A stretch of 5,696 nucleotides of DNA from Deltaproteobacteria bacterium (GTDB lineage: Bacteria; Desulfobacterota; Desulfuromonadia; Desulfuromonadales; BM103): the NCBI GenBank assembly GCA_019313105.1, contig JAFDBW010000079.1, forward strand, positions 1-5,696, in the 5' to 3' direction. The position numbers and the translations under genes were made by a program. The notes beneath the pieces are model-generated. The model had not been told where the DNA came from and did not search any database. It worked only from the letters and a program-made list of their open reading frames with translations. Shown piece after piece: positions 1 to 5,362 of this stretch. How positions within the stretch are numbered: position 1 is the stretch's first letter; each line of letters opens with the position of its first letter.

Positions 1-43
1 CCCCAGGACAAAAGACTGCCATTGATTCATTCTGACAAAAAGG

Positions 44-71
44 AATGGCCACCCGTCGCCGGGTGGCCATT
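44..71. terminator. Bidirectional intrinsic terminator
   Basis: A perfect 12-bp stem pairs 44-55 (AATGGCCACCCG) with 60-71 around a 4-base loop. It is followed by TTATTTT on the plus strand and by CCTTTTTG on the minus strand. It sits 36 bases past the stop of the minus-strand TRAP gene, so it should end that transcript, and it could also end a plus-strand gene entering from the left. Positions 1-35 hold no recognisable coding end. Confidence 0.85.
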
Positions 72-106
72 TATTTTGGATTGTCGTGACAAATGTAAAA
101 AGTGGT

Positions 107-1156
107 TCACTGATTGAGACTTGCCCGCACTTGTCGTAAATAGTCTGCGCCGATCTTTTCACCCCATTTGTCATACACCGGCTTAGCCCGATCAATTAAC
201 TGTGCTTTTTCCTCTGAAGATAGATTGTAGAAGGTGACTCCATTTGCCTTGGCTGCCTCAATTTGCTCAACTTGTTGTTTCCGGGTCAGGGAGCGGGCAA
301 GGGCACTTTCCTCTGTAATGGTATCGAGAAGAATCTTGCGCAGATCTTGTGGCAGTTTGTTCAGCCACCGAGTGTTGGTAAGATGGATGTAAAGCCCCTG
401 GGCATAATCAAGCTGGGTATAGTATTTGGCGACGTTGAATTTGCCACTAATGTTACAGACGATAGGGGTATGATCAAGGCCCGTAATGACTCCTGTCTGT
501 AGCGCTTGGGGTACATCAGGCCAGGGCATGACTGTAAATTTAAGGTCCCATGCTTTATAGAAGTCTATATTGACTGGAGCTTGCGCAATACGAAAATTGA
601 TTGATTTTGCATCTGCAATCGTTTTAACAGGAGAATTCGTTGCCCATCCATAAGAGCCGTATCCGGTAACGTCCGCAACGAGGATGTTCTGATTTAAGGC
701 CGCATCTCGAAACGGCTGCCAAAGTGCCTGATCGTTGCGAAACTGATCAAGCTTTTCAAATGTGTCAACGACATACGGAAGATTCACAATCCCGAGGGTA
801 TTCGAGACATTTGCTGCGGCAACCGACGAGCTCATCATGCCTTGTATAGCGCCCATTTGTAGTTTACGGATTACATCCTTTTCGCCCCCTAGTAATGATA
901 AAGGGCGAAAATCAACGTAAAGGCGACCGTTACTTTTCTCCCAAACTTTGTCCCTTATCCGATAACCTACCGCAACACCTTCAATTGCAGGATGGCCAAC
1001 ACAAGAGAGGAGATACTTAAATTCTGCACCACTGGGATCAAACTTTGGCTGCCAGTTTGCTAAAGGGTCGTCCTTGGCTTCTGCAATAATCACTGGAATC
1101 ATAACCAGAATTGTTAAAACAGTGATTATAGATAGGTGTAGCTTTTTAATTTTCAT
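107..1156 (-). CDS. TRAP transporter substrate-binding protein, DctP family
   Basis: Periplasmic solute-binding protein of a tripartite ATP-independent periplasmic (TRAP) carrier, which captures small, usually carboxylate, substrates for a DctQM-type membrane unit. The 349-residue length is normal for the family. Residues 1-27 are a Sec signal peptide (KIKK, hydrophobic core, AEA before KDD). The family pattern is visible: KSNGRLYVDF (74-83), SLLGGEKDVIRKLQMGAI (87-104), NFRI (187-190) with R189 as the likely carboxylate-binding Arg, and QALQTGVITGLDH (217-229). The ATG has an AAGGAGAG Shine-Dalgarno sequence at 1163-1170, six bases upstream. No DctQ or DctM gene lies in the window and terminators lie on both sides, so it appears monocistronic and orphan here. 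The substrate cannot be read from the sequence. It could serve a distant permease or act as a sensor-type binding protein. Confidence 0.93.
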   Translation of the reverse strand: MKIKKLHLSIITVLTILVMIPVIIAEAKDDPLANWQPKFDPSGAEFKYLLSCVGHPAIEGVAVGYRIRDKVWEKSNGRLYVDFRPLSLLGGEKDVIRKLQMGAIQGMMSSSVAAANVSNTLGIVNLPYVVDTFEKLDQFRNDQALWQPFRDAALNQNILVADVTGYGSYGWATNSPVKTIADAKSINFRIAQAPVNIDFYKAWDLKFTVMPWPDVPQALQTGVITGLDHTPIVCNISGKFNVAKYYTQLDYAQGLYIHLTNTRWLNKLPQDLRKILLDTITEESALARSLTRKQQVEQIEAAKANGVTFYNLSSEEKAQLIDRAKPVYDKWGEKIGADYLRQVRASLNQ

Positions 1157-1193
1157 GGGGCACTCTCCTTGAGCAATAATTGTGGGTGCGTGG

Positions 1194-1222
1194 ATGGTAG
1201 CACCAACATTAACTTAAATCAA
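1194..1222 (-). promoter_or_regulatory. Candidate sigma70 promoter of the TRAP binding-protein gene
   Basis: On the minus strand, TTGATT (1222-1217) is followed after 17 bases by TACCAT (1199-1194), giving four of six matches in each box. This implies a leader of about 30 bases carrying the SD at 1163-1170. The -35 box overlaps an AT-rich TTGAT-N4-GTTAA element that resembles a degenerate FNR/CRP-type site; that reading is speculative. Nothing else is seen in 1157-1392. Confidence 0.4.
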
Positions 1223-1392
1223 TTTACTGTTGGGCTATTTGCGAAATTCTCCCTGCTTCTGTGTAAACCTCCCCATTTTATTACCACTCATGACGAGACA
1301 AATCCGGTATTGGGTAACGGCTGGATATTCCTTCGGGCTGAGGGTACCCAGAATTGAAAGAAAATCTGAAATCCCTGGATGCCCTGCTATGT

Positions 1393-1428
1393 AAAAATGG
1401 CCCATCCAGGAAGGACGGGCCATTTTTT
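1393..1428 (-). terminator. Intrinsic terminator of the peroxiredoxin gene
   Basis: Stem 1393-1403 (AAAAATGGCCC) pairs with 1417-1427. Three further inner pairs (1405-1407 with 1413-1415) leave a short loop. A/T runs flank both sides, so it can work in either direction. It lies about 55 bases past the stop of the minus-strand peroxiredoxin gene and upstream of the TRAP gene, which separates the two transcripts. Confidence 0.8.
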
Positions 1429-1483
1429 CATCTTATTGATGGGTATTAATAGTGAATTTGAGGTTCAACCCCGCTTCGTCAGT

Positions 1484-1969
1484 TTACTTATCAAGGCCGA
1501 GGGCTTTGATCTTGTCGATAATCACTCGGTTGTCCGGCACCCCTCTGACGATCAGGCGGATTGTGCCTGTCTTGTCGATCAGGTAGTTGATGCGTTCTCC
1601 GGAATAGAGTTTCTTTATCGCACCTCCTCGGTCACTGACCAGGGGGTAGGTAATACCAAATTCACCGGCAAAACGCTTGACCGTATCCAAGCTGTCACCA
1701 CTGATACCCATGACCTGGGTATTGAGGCCTTCCAGGATCGCCATGTCCCTTTGAAAGGCCAACGTTGTGGTTTTTCAGGCAGGGGTGTAAATGGCGAAAT
1801 AAAACGTCAGGATGACGTTTTTTTCCCCCAAGAAATCAGCGAGCGACAACTCGCCCTGGTTGGTTTGTGCGGTGAAGCCCGGCGCTTGGTCTCCGACGGA
1901 CAGGGCCAGCACCGGTGAGGCCGCCAGGATCAGCACGGCGGCCATGACTAAAACCAGTTTAATTCTCAT
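1484..1969 (-). CDS. Exported selenocysteine-containing peroxiredoxin (AhpC/TSA, BCP-like)
   Basis: Thiol/selenol peroxidase that reduces hydroperoxides, here probably periplasmic. From the ATG (perfect SD AAGGAGGTG, 1974-1982) one frame runs 161 codons to TAA at 1484-1486, interrupted only by TGA at 1775-1777 (codon 65). The residues around it read YTPA-U-KTTTLAFQRD, which matches the TPxC...FRD active site of BCP-type peroxiredoxins, so the TGA replaces the peroxidatic Cys. The fold continues on both sides: VGDQAPGFTAQT (25-36), VMGISGDSLDTVKRFAGEFG (86-105), YPLVSD (108-113) and LIDKTGTIR (130-138). Residues 1-22 form a signal peptide. The protein contains no Cys, so it would be a 1-Sec enzyme without a resolving residue. 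Phe occupies position -7, where most families have Pro. The gene diverges from the FMN protein gene. A nonsense-mutated pseudogene is the alternative, but it is unlikely given the position of the TGA and the conservation after it. Confidence 0.88.
1726..1760 (-). promoter_or_regulatory. Candidate bacterial SECIS element
   Basis: In the mRNA, 14 bases after the UGA, GGCCUU (1760-1755) pairs with AAGGCC (1731-1726). An inner helix AGGG/UCCU (1750-1747 with 1738-1735) closes a 9-base loop, ACAUGGCGA, that contains the G residues expected to contact SelB. The loop lies about 29-37 bases after the UGA, within the spacing usual for bacterial SECIS hairpins. Pairing was found by eye and no folding energy was computed. 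Confidence 0.6.
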
Positions 1970-1985
1970 CGAACACCTCCTTGCG

Positions 1986-2018
1986 AAGGCTTCAGACCCA
2001 TTCCTACGGCAAAGCCTT
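1986..2018 (-). promoter_or_regulatory. 5'-UTR hairpin ahead of the peroxiredoxin SD
   Basis: AAGGCTT (1986-1992) and AAGCCTT (2012-2018) form a perfect 7-bp stem whose last base lies three bases from the Shine-Dalgarno sequence of the peroxiredoxin gene. A competing pairing, CAGA/TCTG plus CCC/GGG (1993-1999 with 2022-2024 and 2029-2032), cannot nest with it, so the leader could switch between two folds. No ligand or known riboswitch class is recognised. Confidence 0.3.
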
Positions 2019-2065
2019 AGCGGGTTTGTCTGGATAAATCAGGGAGAGAGGAATGTTTATATATA

Positions 2066-2094
2066 ATATTAAACACCGGGGAGCGGATAATCAA
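2066..2094 (-). promoter_or_regulatory. Candidate sigma70 promoter of the peroxiredoxin gene
   Basis: On the minus strand, TTGATT (2094-2089) and TAATAT (2071-2066) are 17 bases apart, giving a leader of about 90 bases. The same AT-rich patch carries a perfect plus-strand TATAAT at 2062-2067 that could drive the divergent FMN gene, but I see no matching -35 box for it. Confidence 0.45.
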
Positions 2095-2155
2095 TTTTTT
2101 TCACCCGCAAAAGTAGCGCGCTTCAGCAGATGTTTGCAGCAGCGTGGATTTATAC

Positions 2156-2169
2156 ATCAGGTTCCTGAT
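2156..2169 (+). repeat. Inverted repeat in the FMN gene leader
   Basis: ATCAGG and CCTGAT are separated by two bases, 35 bases before the SD of the downstream gene. It could be a repressor half-site pair or a small tetraloop hairpin in the leader. No specific regulator is recognised. Confidence 0.3.
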
Positions 2170-2218
2170 AGGATGAGCAACAGAAAAACCCCACTCGGAT
2201 CTGAAAGGAGATGGTCTC

Positions 2219-3148
2219 ATGCCTGCTGATGGACTGGCCGCTAACCTGCCTCCGAAGGCTTTAAAAATCCTCACAGGCTTGCATCTCATCTGCCTGGGAC
2301 TTGTCATGGGTGCCGCCGCCGGGTTGCTTGTGAGCCTCCGGCTCATGTACACCCGGGGGGACAACCTCGACCACCTGACCGCGGACTTGTTCCAAGCGAC
2401 TTTGGTCAACGGTCTTTTCATCTGGGCGCTCTGCGGTTTGCTGGCCACGTCCATCGCGTTCTCCCTGTTTAGCTCCTGGGGGTTTTCGCGTCACACCTGG
2501 ATTGTCCTCAAATGGGTGGGCCTGGCCCTGATGGTGCTTTGTAGCGCCAACTGGCTGATCCCGGCGGTGGACGGGATGGCGGCCCTGTCGGATGGTCTTT
2601 ACTCGATCCCCGATGCAGGTGAGCGGTATAGTGCCTTGTTTCGCCAGGCCGCTGCCATGGCGTCTGTGGTGATCGGCATCGGGGTGATACTGGTGGGACT
2701 CTCGGTGTTCAAGCCCTTCGGCCTGTTGCAGAAAGGGCAACCATCGCACCGCACGATCATCATCATCCGCGTGGCCATTCTTCTGCTGGCGGGAGGGGCC
2801 GTGGCCGCTATTCTCATGGAATCGGCCAAACTGCGAACCTACCGGCAGATGGAGATTAGCCACGTTGAACCGGCCTTTATTCGTGATGGCGTCTACCGTG
2901 GCGCAGCCAGCGACGGGTCCTTCACCTACGAGGTGGATGTCACAGTCAAAGGGAAAACCATTGTCGAGGTCACAGCCGTATCAAACCGCGCGACGCCTTA
3001 TGCCCGTTATGCCGAGGGTGTATTCAGCAGGGTTCTGAACAACCAAAGTCCAGCCGTAGACGCTATTACCAGGGCCACTACGAGTAGCAAGATGCTCCTC
3101 AAGGCTGTGGAGAACGCACTGTCAGGGGCGTCCAGGATTGAGAAGTAA
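2219..3148 (+). CDS. Integral membrane protein with C-terminal FMN-binding domain
   Basis: Probable membrane electron carrier of 309 residues. Five hydrophobic helices are visible at about 16-41, 62-84, 93-115, 145-165 and 179-200, followed by an FMN_bind-type domain (about 215-305), the domain found in RnfG, NqrC and NosR. Domain marks are DGVYRG (223-228), YEVDVTVKGKTIVEV (237-251) and DAITRATTSS (281-290). The last fits the ApbE flavinylation pattern DxxTGATxS with T287 as the probable FMN-linked Thr, but Arg285 replaces the usual Gly. With five helices and N-in topology, the FMN domain faces the periplasm. The ATG has the SD AAAGGAG (2204-2210), eight bases upstream. It diverges from the exported peroxiredoxin gene; electron delivery to that enzyme is inference. 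The four-helix N-terminal part is not a family I can name. It could instead serve extracellular electron transfer. Confidence 0.85.
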   Translation: MPADGLAANLPPKALKILTGLHLICLGLVMGAAAGLLVSLRLMYTRGDNLDHLTADLFQATLVNGLFIWALCGLLATSIAFSLFSSWGFSRHTWIVLKWVGLALMVLCSANWLIPAVDGMAALSDGLYSIPDAGERYSALFRQAAAMASVVIGIGVILVGLSVFKPFGLLQKGQPSHRTIIIIRVAILLLAGGAVAAILMESAKLRTYRQMEISHVEPAFIRDGVYRGAASDGSFTYEVDVTVKGKTIVEVTAVSNRATPYARYAEGVFSRVLNNQSPAVDAITRATTSSKMLLKAVENALSGASRIEK

Positions 3149-3283
3149 AAGTGGGCAGGGTGTGATTATCGAGTCAAGTATATGAAAACGTACTTTGAAA
3201 CCTATGATTGAGGGTGCCAGATAGATCAGCATTTCCTGTGCTATTGTTATAATAGCCTAGACTTCGCTCTCAAATGTCCTGAT

Positions 3284-3419
3284 AAATAAAAAAAGCCCCA
3301 CAATCAGGAGGTAGAGACTGTGGGGCGAGCTTTTCTATGTTGAGGAGGTTTAGAAGAAGATTTTCTCTGACCCGCCTGCCACAGCAAGTCTTCGATGGTT
3401 TTAAGATAATCGATTGTTC
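3284..3419 (-). ncRNA. Candidate small RNA with anti-Shine-Dalgarno motifs
   Basis: A predicted minus-strand transcript of about 136 bases would start after the promoter at 3426-3454 and end at the strong U7 terminator. It carries ACCTCCT twice: once in single-stranded sequence (3349-3343) and once in the terminator loop (3312-3306). Both are perfect complements of a Shine-Dalgarno site. On the plus strand these AGGAGGT motifs have no plausible gene after them. This resembles C-rich-loop small RNAs that bind SD regions. No homology was checked. Confidence 0.3.
3290..3333. terminator. Terminator hairpin between convergent genes
   Basis: GCCCCACA (3295-3302) pairs perfectly with TGTGGGGC (3319-3326). 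On the minus strand it is followed by seven T's, a classic strong terminator. On the plus strand it is followed only by GAGCTTTTCT, a weaker signal. It can end the REC-PilZ gene or a small RNA from the right, and possibly the FMN gene from the left, 147 bases after that gene's stop. Confidence 0.8.
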
Positions 3420-3425
3420 AAGGAA

Positions 3426-3454
3426 AATATACGTGGTGTCTCGTAAAAATTGAA
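3426..3454 (-). promoter_or_regulatory. Candidate promoter of the putative small RNA
   Basis: On the minus strand, TTCAAT (3454-3449) is followed after 17 bases by TATATT (3431-3426). The -10 box matches five of six positions and the -35 only three. Its value is that the next element downstream is the strong terminator rather than a gene. Confidence 0.3.
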
Positions 3455-3641
3455 TCTCCATGACACGAAAGTGAACTGTGTAATAACACACTACCGGGGG
3501 TGTGATTGATAGCGTTCAAGGCGTTTCGGGGCCGAAATGGTCATCAGCCGATACATCTGTGTTAATCAAAGTAACGAGAGGATTGGGACGTCGGACCGGC
3601 TCGGCGTGTGCGGGACAGGACGGGGTCTTCCCTGCAGCATC

Positions 3642-4364
3642 TTACAGACTCCTGGCCACCCACGCCTGGATGGAAAGGATGTCCAGCTTCTTGATATCGA
3701 TAAATTCAACACCCATGCCTGTTGAGGCAGAGGCCTTGCGCCGCTCATCTTTCCCCTTGACCCAGGCAACCCTCCCTCTGCATGAGAGTTGGCGTTGCGG
3801 GTTCAACTGGAACTGAAAGTTCAGTTCGGCGCCCACCGGCAGCAGGTCGTCGGTTTCCATGAAGACCCCGCCGACGGAAATGTCGGCCAGGGTCATCGCC
3901 GAGGAGCGAAGCGTCTCGCTGGTCGGCTTGACGGGAGCCTTGATCGGCGCCCTCTTCCCCGACCACCCCGGGAACTTGACAAGTCTTTTGCTGACATCCA
4001 GCAAGGCGGTCCTGGTCAGCGGCTTGTGGATGATGTCGTCGCAACCGGCCGCAAAACAACGCTCCACGTCTTCCGGTGCGACACCTGCCGTCATCATGAC
4101 GATGGGGGTGAACTTCAAGCCGGGGTCATGCTTGATCTCCCTGCAGGCGAGATCGCCGTCACCACCCGGCATGCAAAGATCCATCAAGACCAGGTCGGGC
4201 TTCTCCATACGGATCGCGTTCAGCGCTTGCAATCCATTGTCGGCCGTGATGATTTCGACCTGTTCACGCCTGAAACAGTCCTCGGCGACAGCCCGTTGGC
4301 GGCTGTCGTCATCGACCAACAATATCTTTTTCGAATACATGAAGAGAGTGTCTTTGATAAACAT
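3642..4364 (-). CDS. Response regulator with REC and PilZ domains
   Basis: Cytoplasmic two-component output protein of 240 residues. The REC domain spans about 12-128: acidic pocket D18-D20 (LLVDDD), phospho-acceptor D62 (LVLMDLCMPGGDG), T92 (VMMTAG) and K114 (IIHKPL) are all present, so it should be phosphorylatable. A linker follows, then a PilZ-type domain (about 137-237) with DISVGG (161-166), CRGRVAWV (195-202) and GMGVEFIDI (216-224). The RxxxR motif normally needed for cyclic-di-GMP is not clear; only R138-A-P-I-K142 is in place, so dinucleotide binding is doubtful. No histidine kinase is adjacent. Start choice is open: neither ATG 4364 nor the in-frame ATG at 4340, which gives the more usual MYSKKILLVDDD opening, has a good Shine-Dalgarno sequence. 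It is convergent with the FMN gene. Confidence 0.92.
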   Translation of the reverse strand: MFIKDTLFMYSKKILLVDDDSRQRAVAEDCFRREQVEIITADNGLQALNAIRMEKPDLVLMDLCMPGGDGDLACREIKHDPGLKFTPIVMMTAGVAPEDVERCFAAGCDDIIHKPLTRTALLDVSKRLVKFPGWSGKRAPIKAPVKPTSETLRSSAMTLADISVGGVFMETDDLLPVGAELNFQFQLNPQRQLSCRGRVAWVKGKDERRKASASTGMGVEFIDIKKLDILSIQAWVARSL

Positions 4365-4411
4365 ACGATATCAGCCTGTCGACGATTGGGCGTCACATGA
4401 CATGCTTGAAG

Positions 4412-4440
4412 AAATCCTTCTGCGGGGCAGCGGATTTTTT
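4412..4440. terminator. Terminator-like hairpin in the REC-PilZ leader
   Basis: AAATCC (4412-4417) pairs with GGATTT (4432-4437), and an inner stem CTGC/GCAG (4420-4423 with 4427-4430) has a GGG loop. Six T's follow on the plus strand, but no plus-strand gene precedes it. On the minus strand the tail is TTTCTTC, so it may end transcription from the cytochrome relic or act as an attenuator before the regulator gene. Confidence 0.5.
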
Positions 4441-4480
4441 CTCACAAGCGACACCACGGTGAAGCCTTGGTTCTGATTAA

Positions 4481-4510
4481 AAGATACTTGGCATCACTCA
4501 TCCAAGTCAA
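4481..4510 (-). promoter_or_regulatory. Candidate promoter of the REC-PilZ gene
   Basis: On the minus strand, TTGACT (4510-4505) lies 18 bases before TATCTT (4486-4481). The -35 box is good and the -10 matches four of six positions. The leader would be about 110 bases long and would include the hairpin at 4412-4440. Confidence 0.4.
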
Positions 4511-4603
4511 CCCAGGGAAAAGAGATCCGTGGGCTGTTCCTGGAATCTCGCGACTCGGAATCTTATCGGTCCAACAGGGGATGGCATCTATTTGCAACGC
4601 TCG

Positions 4604-4926
4604 TTATCTTTTGTGGGAAGCTTCTTTGAGGGGGACCGTTCTTAACGCCGAGGCGATGCACTCAAGTTGTTCATCACTTAAAAATCAAGAAATTTCTTCG
4701 CAGGAATATATTCTATTGCTGAACAAAGGCGATTCAGACTACGTTGCGGCTTGGTTGTTTTGGCAAAACTTTTATGGCAATTGGCACCGAACTCCTCATA
4801 AAAGGATATGCCCTTTTCAATCTGTTCAGATTGACCACTGAGATGTTTAGTGTCATCAGCGAAGGATGAGGCCGATATTGCCAGGCCGCAAAATAGAATG
4901 ATAATGAAGATATAAAGGCGATTCAT
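4604..4926 (-). pseudogene. Small exported cytochrome c, frameshifted and missing a haem Cys
   Basis: Remnant of a small periplasmic monohaem cytochrome c. ATG 4926 has a GAGGA ribosome-binding site (4931-4935). Residues 1-23 are a signal peptide (SASSFA before DD). The haem site reads FYEEFGANCHKSFAKTTKPQ: only the second Cys and the His of CxxCH remain, with GGT (Gly47) where one base change would restore TGT (Cys). The frame stops at TAA 4678-4680, but shifting by one base at the A5 run (4680-4684; T5 in the mRNA) continues into LSDEQLECIASALRTVPLKE and a stop at 4604-4606. That is the typical C-terminal helix of such cytochromes, so one base was lost; the intact product would be 107 residues. 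No axial Met is evident near IPAKKF. Sequencing error could explain the shift but not all three losses. Confidence 0.75.
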
Positions 4927-4959
4927 CTTTTCCTCGTTTGCATAAAAAGAGAGTTTTTA

Positions 4960-4998
4960 TCAGATGAGATATGCAAATACAAACAAAAATATTTTCAT
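4960..4998 (-). CDS. Possible 12-residue leader peptide
   Basis: On the minus strand, AAGGAGAC (5006-4999) is followed at once by ATG and a 12-codon hydrophobic frame, MKIFLFVFAYLI, ending in TGA, 33 bases before the cytochrome relic start. SD-to-start spacing is shorter than ideal. It could be a leader peptide or a broken signal-peptide start; chance is also likely. Confidence 0.15.
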   Translation of the reverse strand: MKIFLFVFAYLI

Positions 4999-5053
4999 GT
5001 CTCCTTGTCCATAACCTTGAACGATTCATGACTATCTGCAATCCTGGTCGGGA

Positions 5054-5086
5054 AATGGCCCCTCGGAATTGGCCCAAGTGGCCATT
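5054..5086. repeat. Inverted repeat, possible weak terminator
   Basis: AATGGCC (5054-5060) and GGCCATT (5080-5086) pair perfectly around a 19-base loop that itself contains the palindrome TTGGCCCAA. The arms resemble the terminators at 44-71 and 1393-1428, but T-runs are poor on both strands, so it may be a decayed terminator. Confidence 0.35.
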
Positions 5087-5252
5087 ATTGTGTTAAATCA
5101 GGAGCGTTTAAATGTCTCCGCTAATAGCACGCTATAAAGCACTTTTCAAATTAGAAGCCTTGTCGATTTGACCCCTGTCTCATTAACGTGTAAGCTTAGA
5201 AGTCTGCAAATTAAGGCGGCACCCTGCCAGAGTGTTCCGACCTTATCCCGTA

Positions 5253-5300
5253 AGGAGATCCTAGAGAAATTCACCCCGTGTGAAGGTTCGATGATCTCCT
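5253..5300 (+). repeat. Two-tier hairpin in the proV upstream region
   Basis: AGGAGATC (5253-5260) pairs perfectly with GATCTCCT (5293-5300). A nearly symmetric internal loop (9 and 8 bases) leads to an apical stem TTCAC/GTGAA (5270-5274 with 5280-5284) and a CCCGT loop. The stem-internal loop-stem layout suits a folded RNA. It matches no riboswitch class I recognise. Confidence 0.4.
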
Positions 5301-5308
5301 AACTCCAT

Positions 5309-5362
5309 CAGAACAGCGCTGGTTGTCGCTGGCCCAGCACAACACAGTCGCGGGTTGTTCTG
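5309..5362 (+). repeat. Long imperfect hairpin, 22 base pairs
   Basis: A nearly continuous stem is seen: CAGAACA (5309-5315) with TGTTCTG (5356-5362), GCG with CGC, CTG with CAG, GTTGT (5322-5326) with ACAAC (5339-5343), and GCTG with CAGC (5328-5331, 5335-5338), closed by a GCC loop. All bulges but one (GGGT, 5352-5355) are single bases. It lacks a T-run, so it is not a terminator. It could be an operator, a structured RNA or a small repetitive element. Confidence 0.5.

Larger units (their letters stand above)
3149..3641. other. Intergenic region between convergent genes
   Basis: No protein gene is supported in these 493 bases. The region holds the terminator hairpin at 3295-3326, a possible minus-strand small RNA with its promoter, and a 17-base inverted repeat at 3240-3256 (GCTATT/AATAGC). 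Open frames here run through the hairpin, lack ribosome-binding sites and match no family I know. Positions 3455-3641 show only a short CACAC/GTGTG inverted repeat near 3486-3505. Confidence 0.6.

Noticed and set aside
1374..1410. CCTGGATG/CATCCAGG inverted repeat overlapping the peroxiredoxin terminator
   Set aside because: One arm lies beyond the termination point on the minus strand, so it is unlikely to act as an antiterminator.
1484..1762. A separate 92-residue protein starting at TTG 1762
   Set aside because: It is the C-terminal part of the selenocysteine peroxiredoxin. It has no ribosome-binding site and would lack the active site.
2261..2863. A 200-codon minus-strand frame over the FMN protein gene
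   Set aside because: His/Gln/Arg-rich shadow of a GC-rich coding strand with no ribosome-binding site or family match.
3158..3520. Direct repeat GGGTGTGATT at 3158-3167 and 3498-3507, each followed a few bases later by TCAAG
   Set aside because: A 10-base exact repeat is expected several times by chance in a window this size, and the flanks do not align.
3789..4476. Long plus-strand open frames over the REC-PilZ gene
   Set aside because: They are antisense shadows of a gene with all REC catalytic residues and a PilZ motif, and encode low-complexity, unrecognisable proteins.
4542..4563. Direct repeat GGAATCT with an 8-base spacer
   Set aside because: Only seven bases, two copies and no context that suggests an operator.
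4467..4841. Plus-strand 124-codon frame across the cytochrome relic
   Set aside because: The minus strand here has an SD, signal peptide and CH haem remnant; the plus-strand product resembles nothing.
5309..5362. Integron attC site
   Set aside because: The palindrome lacks the GTTRRRY and RYYYAAC core boxes, and no integrase or cassette genes are present.
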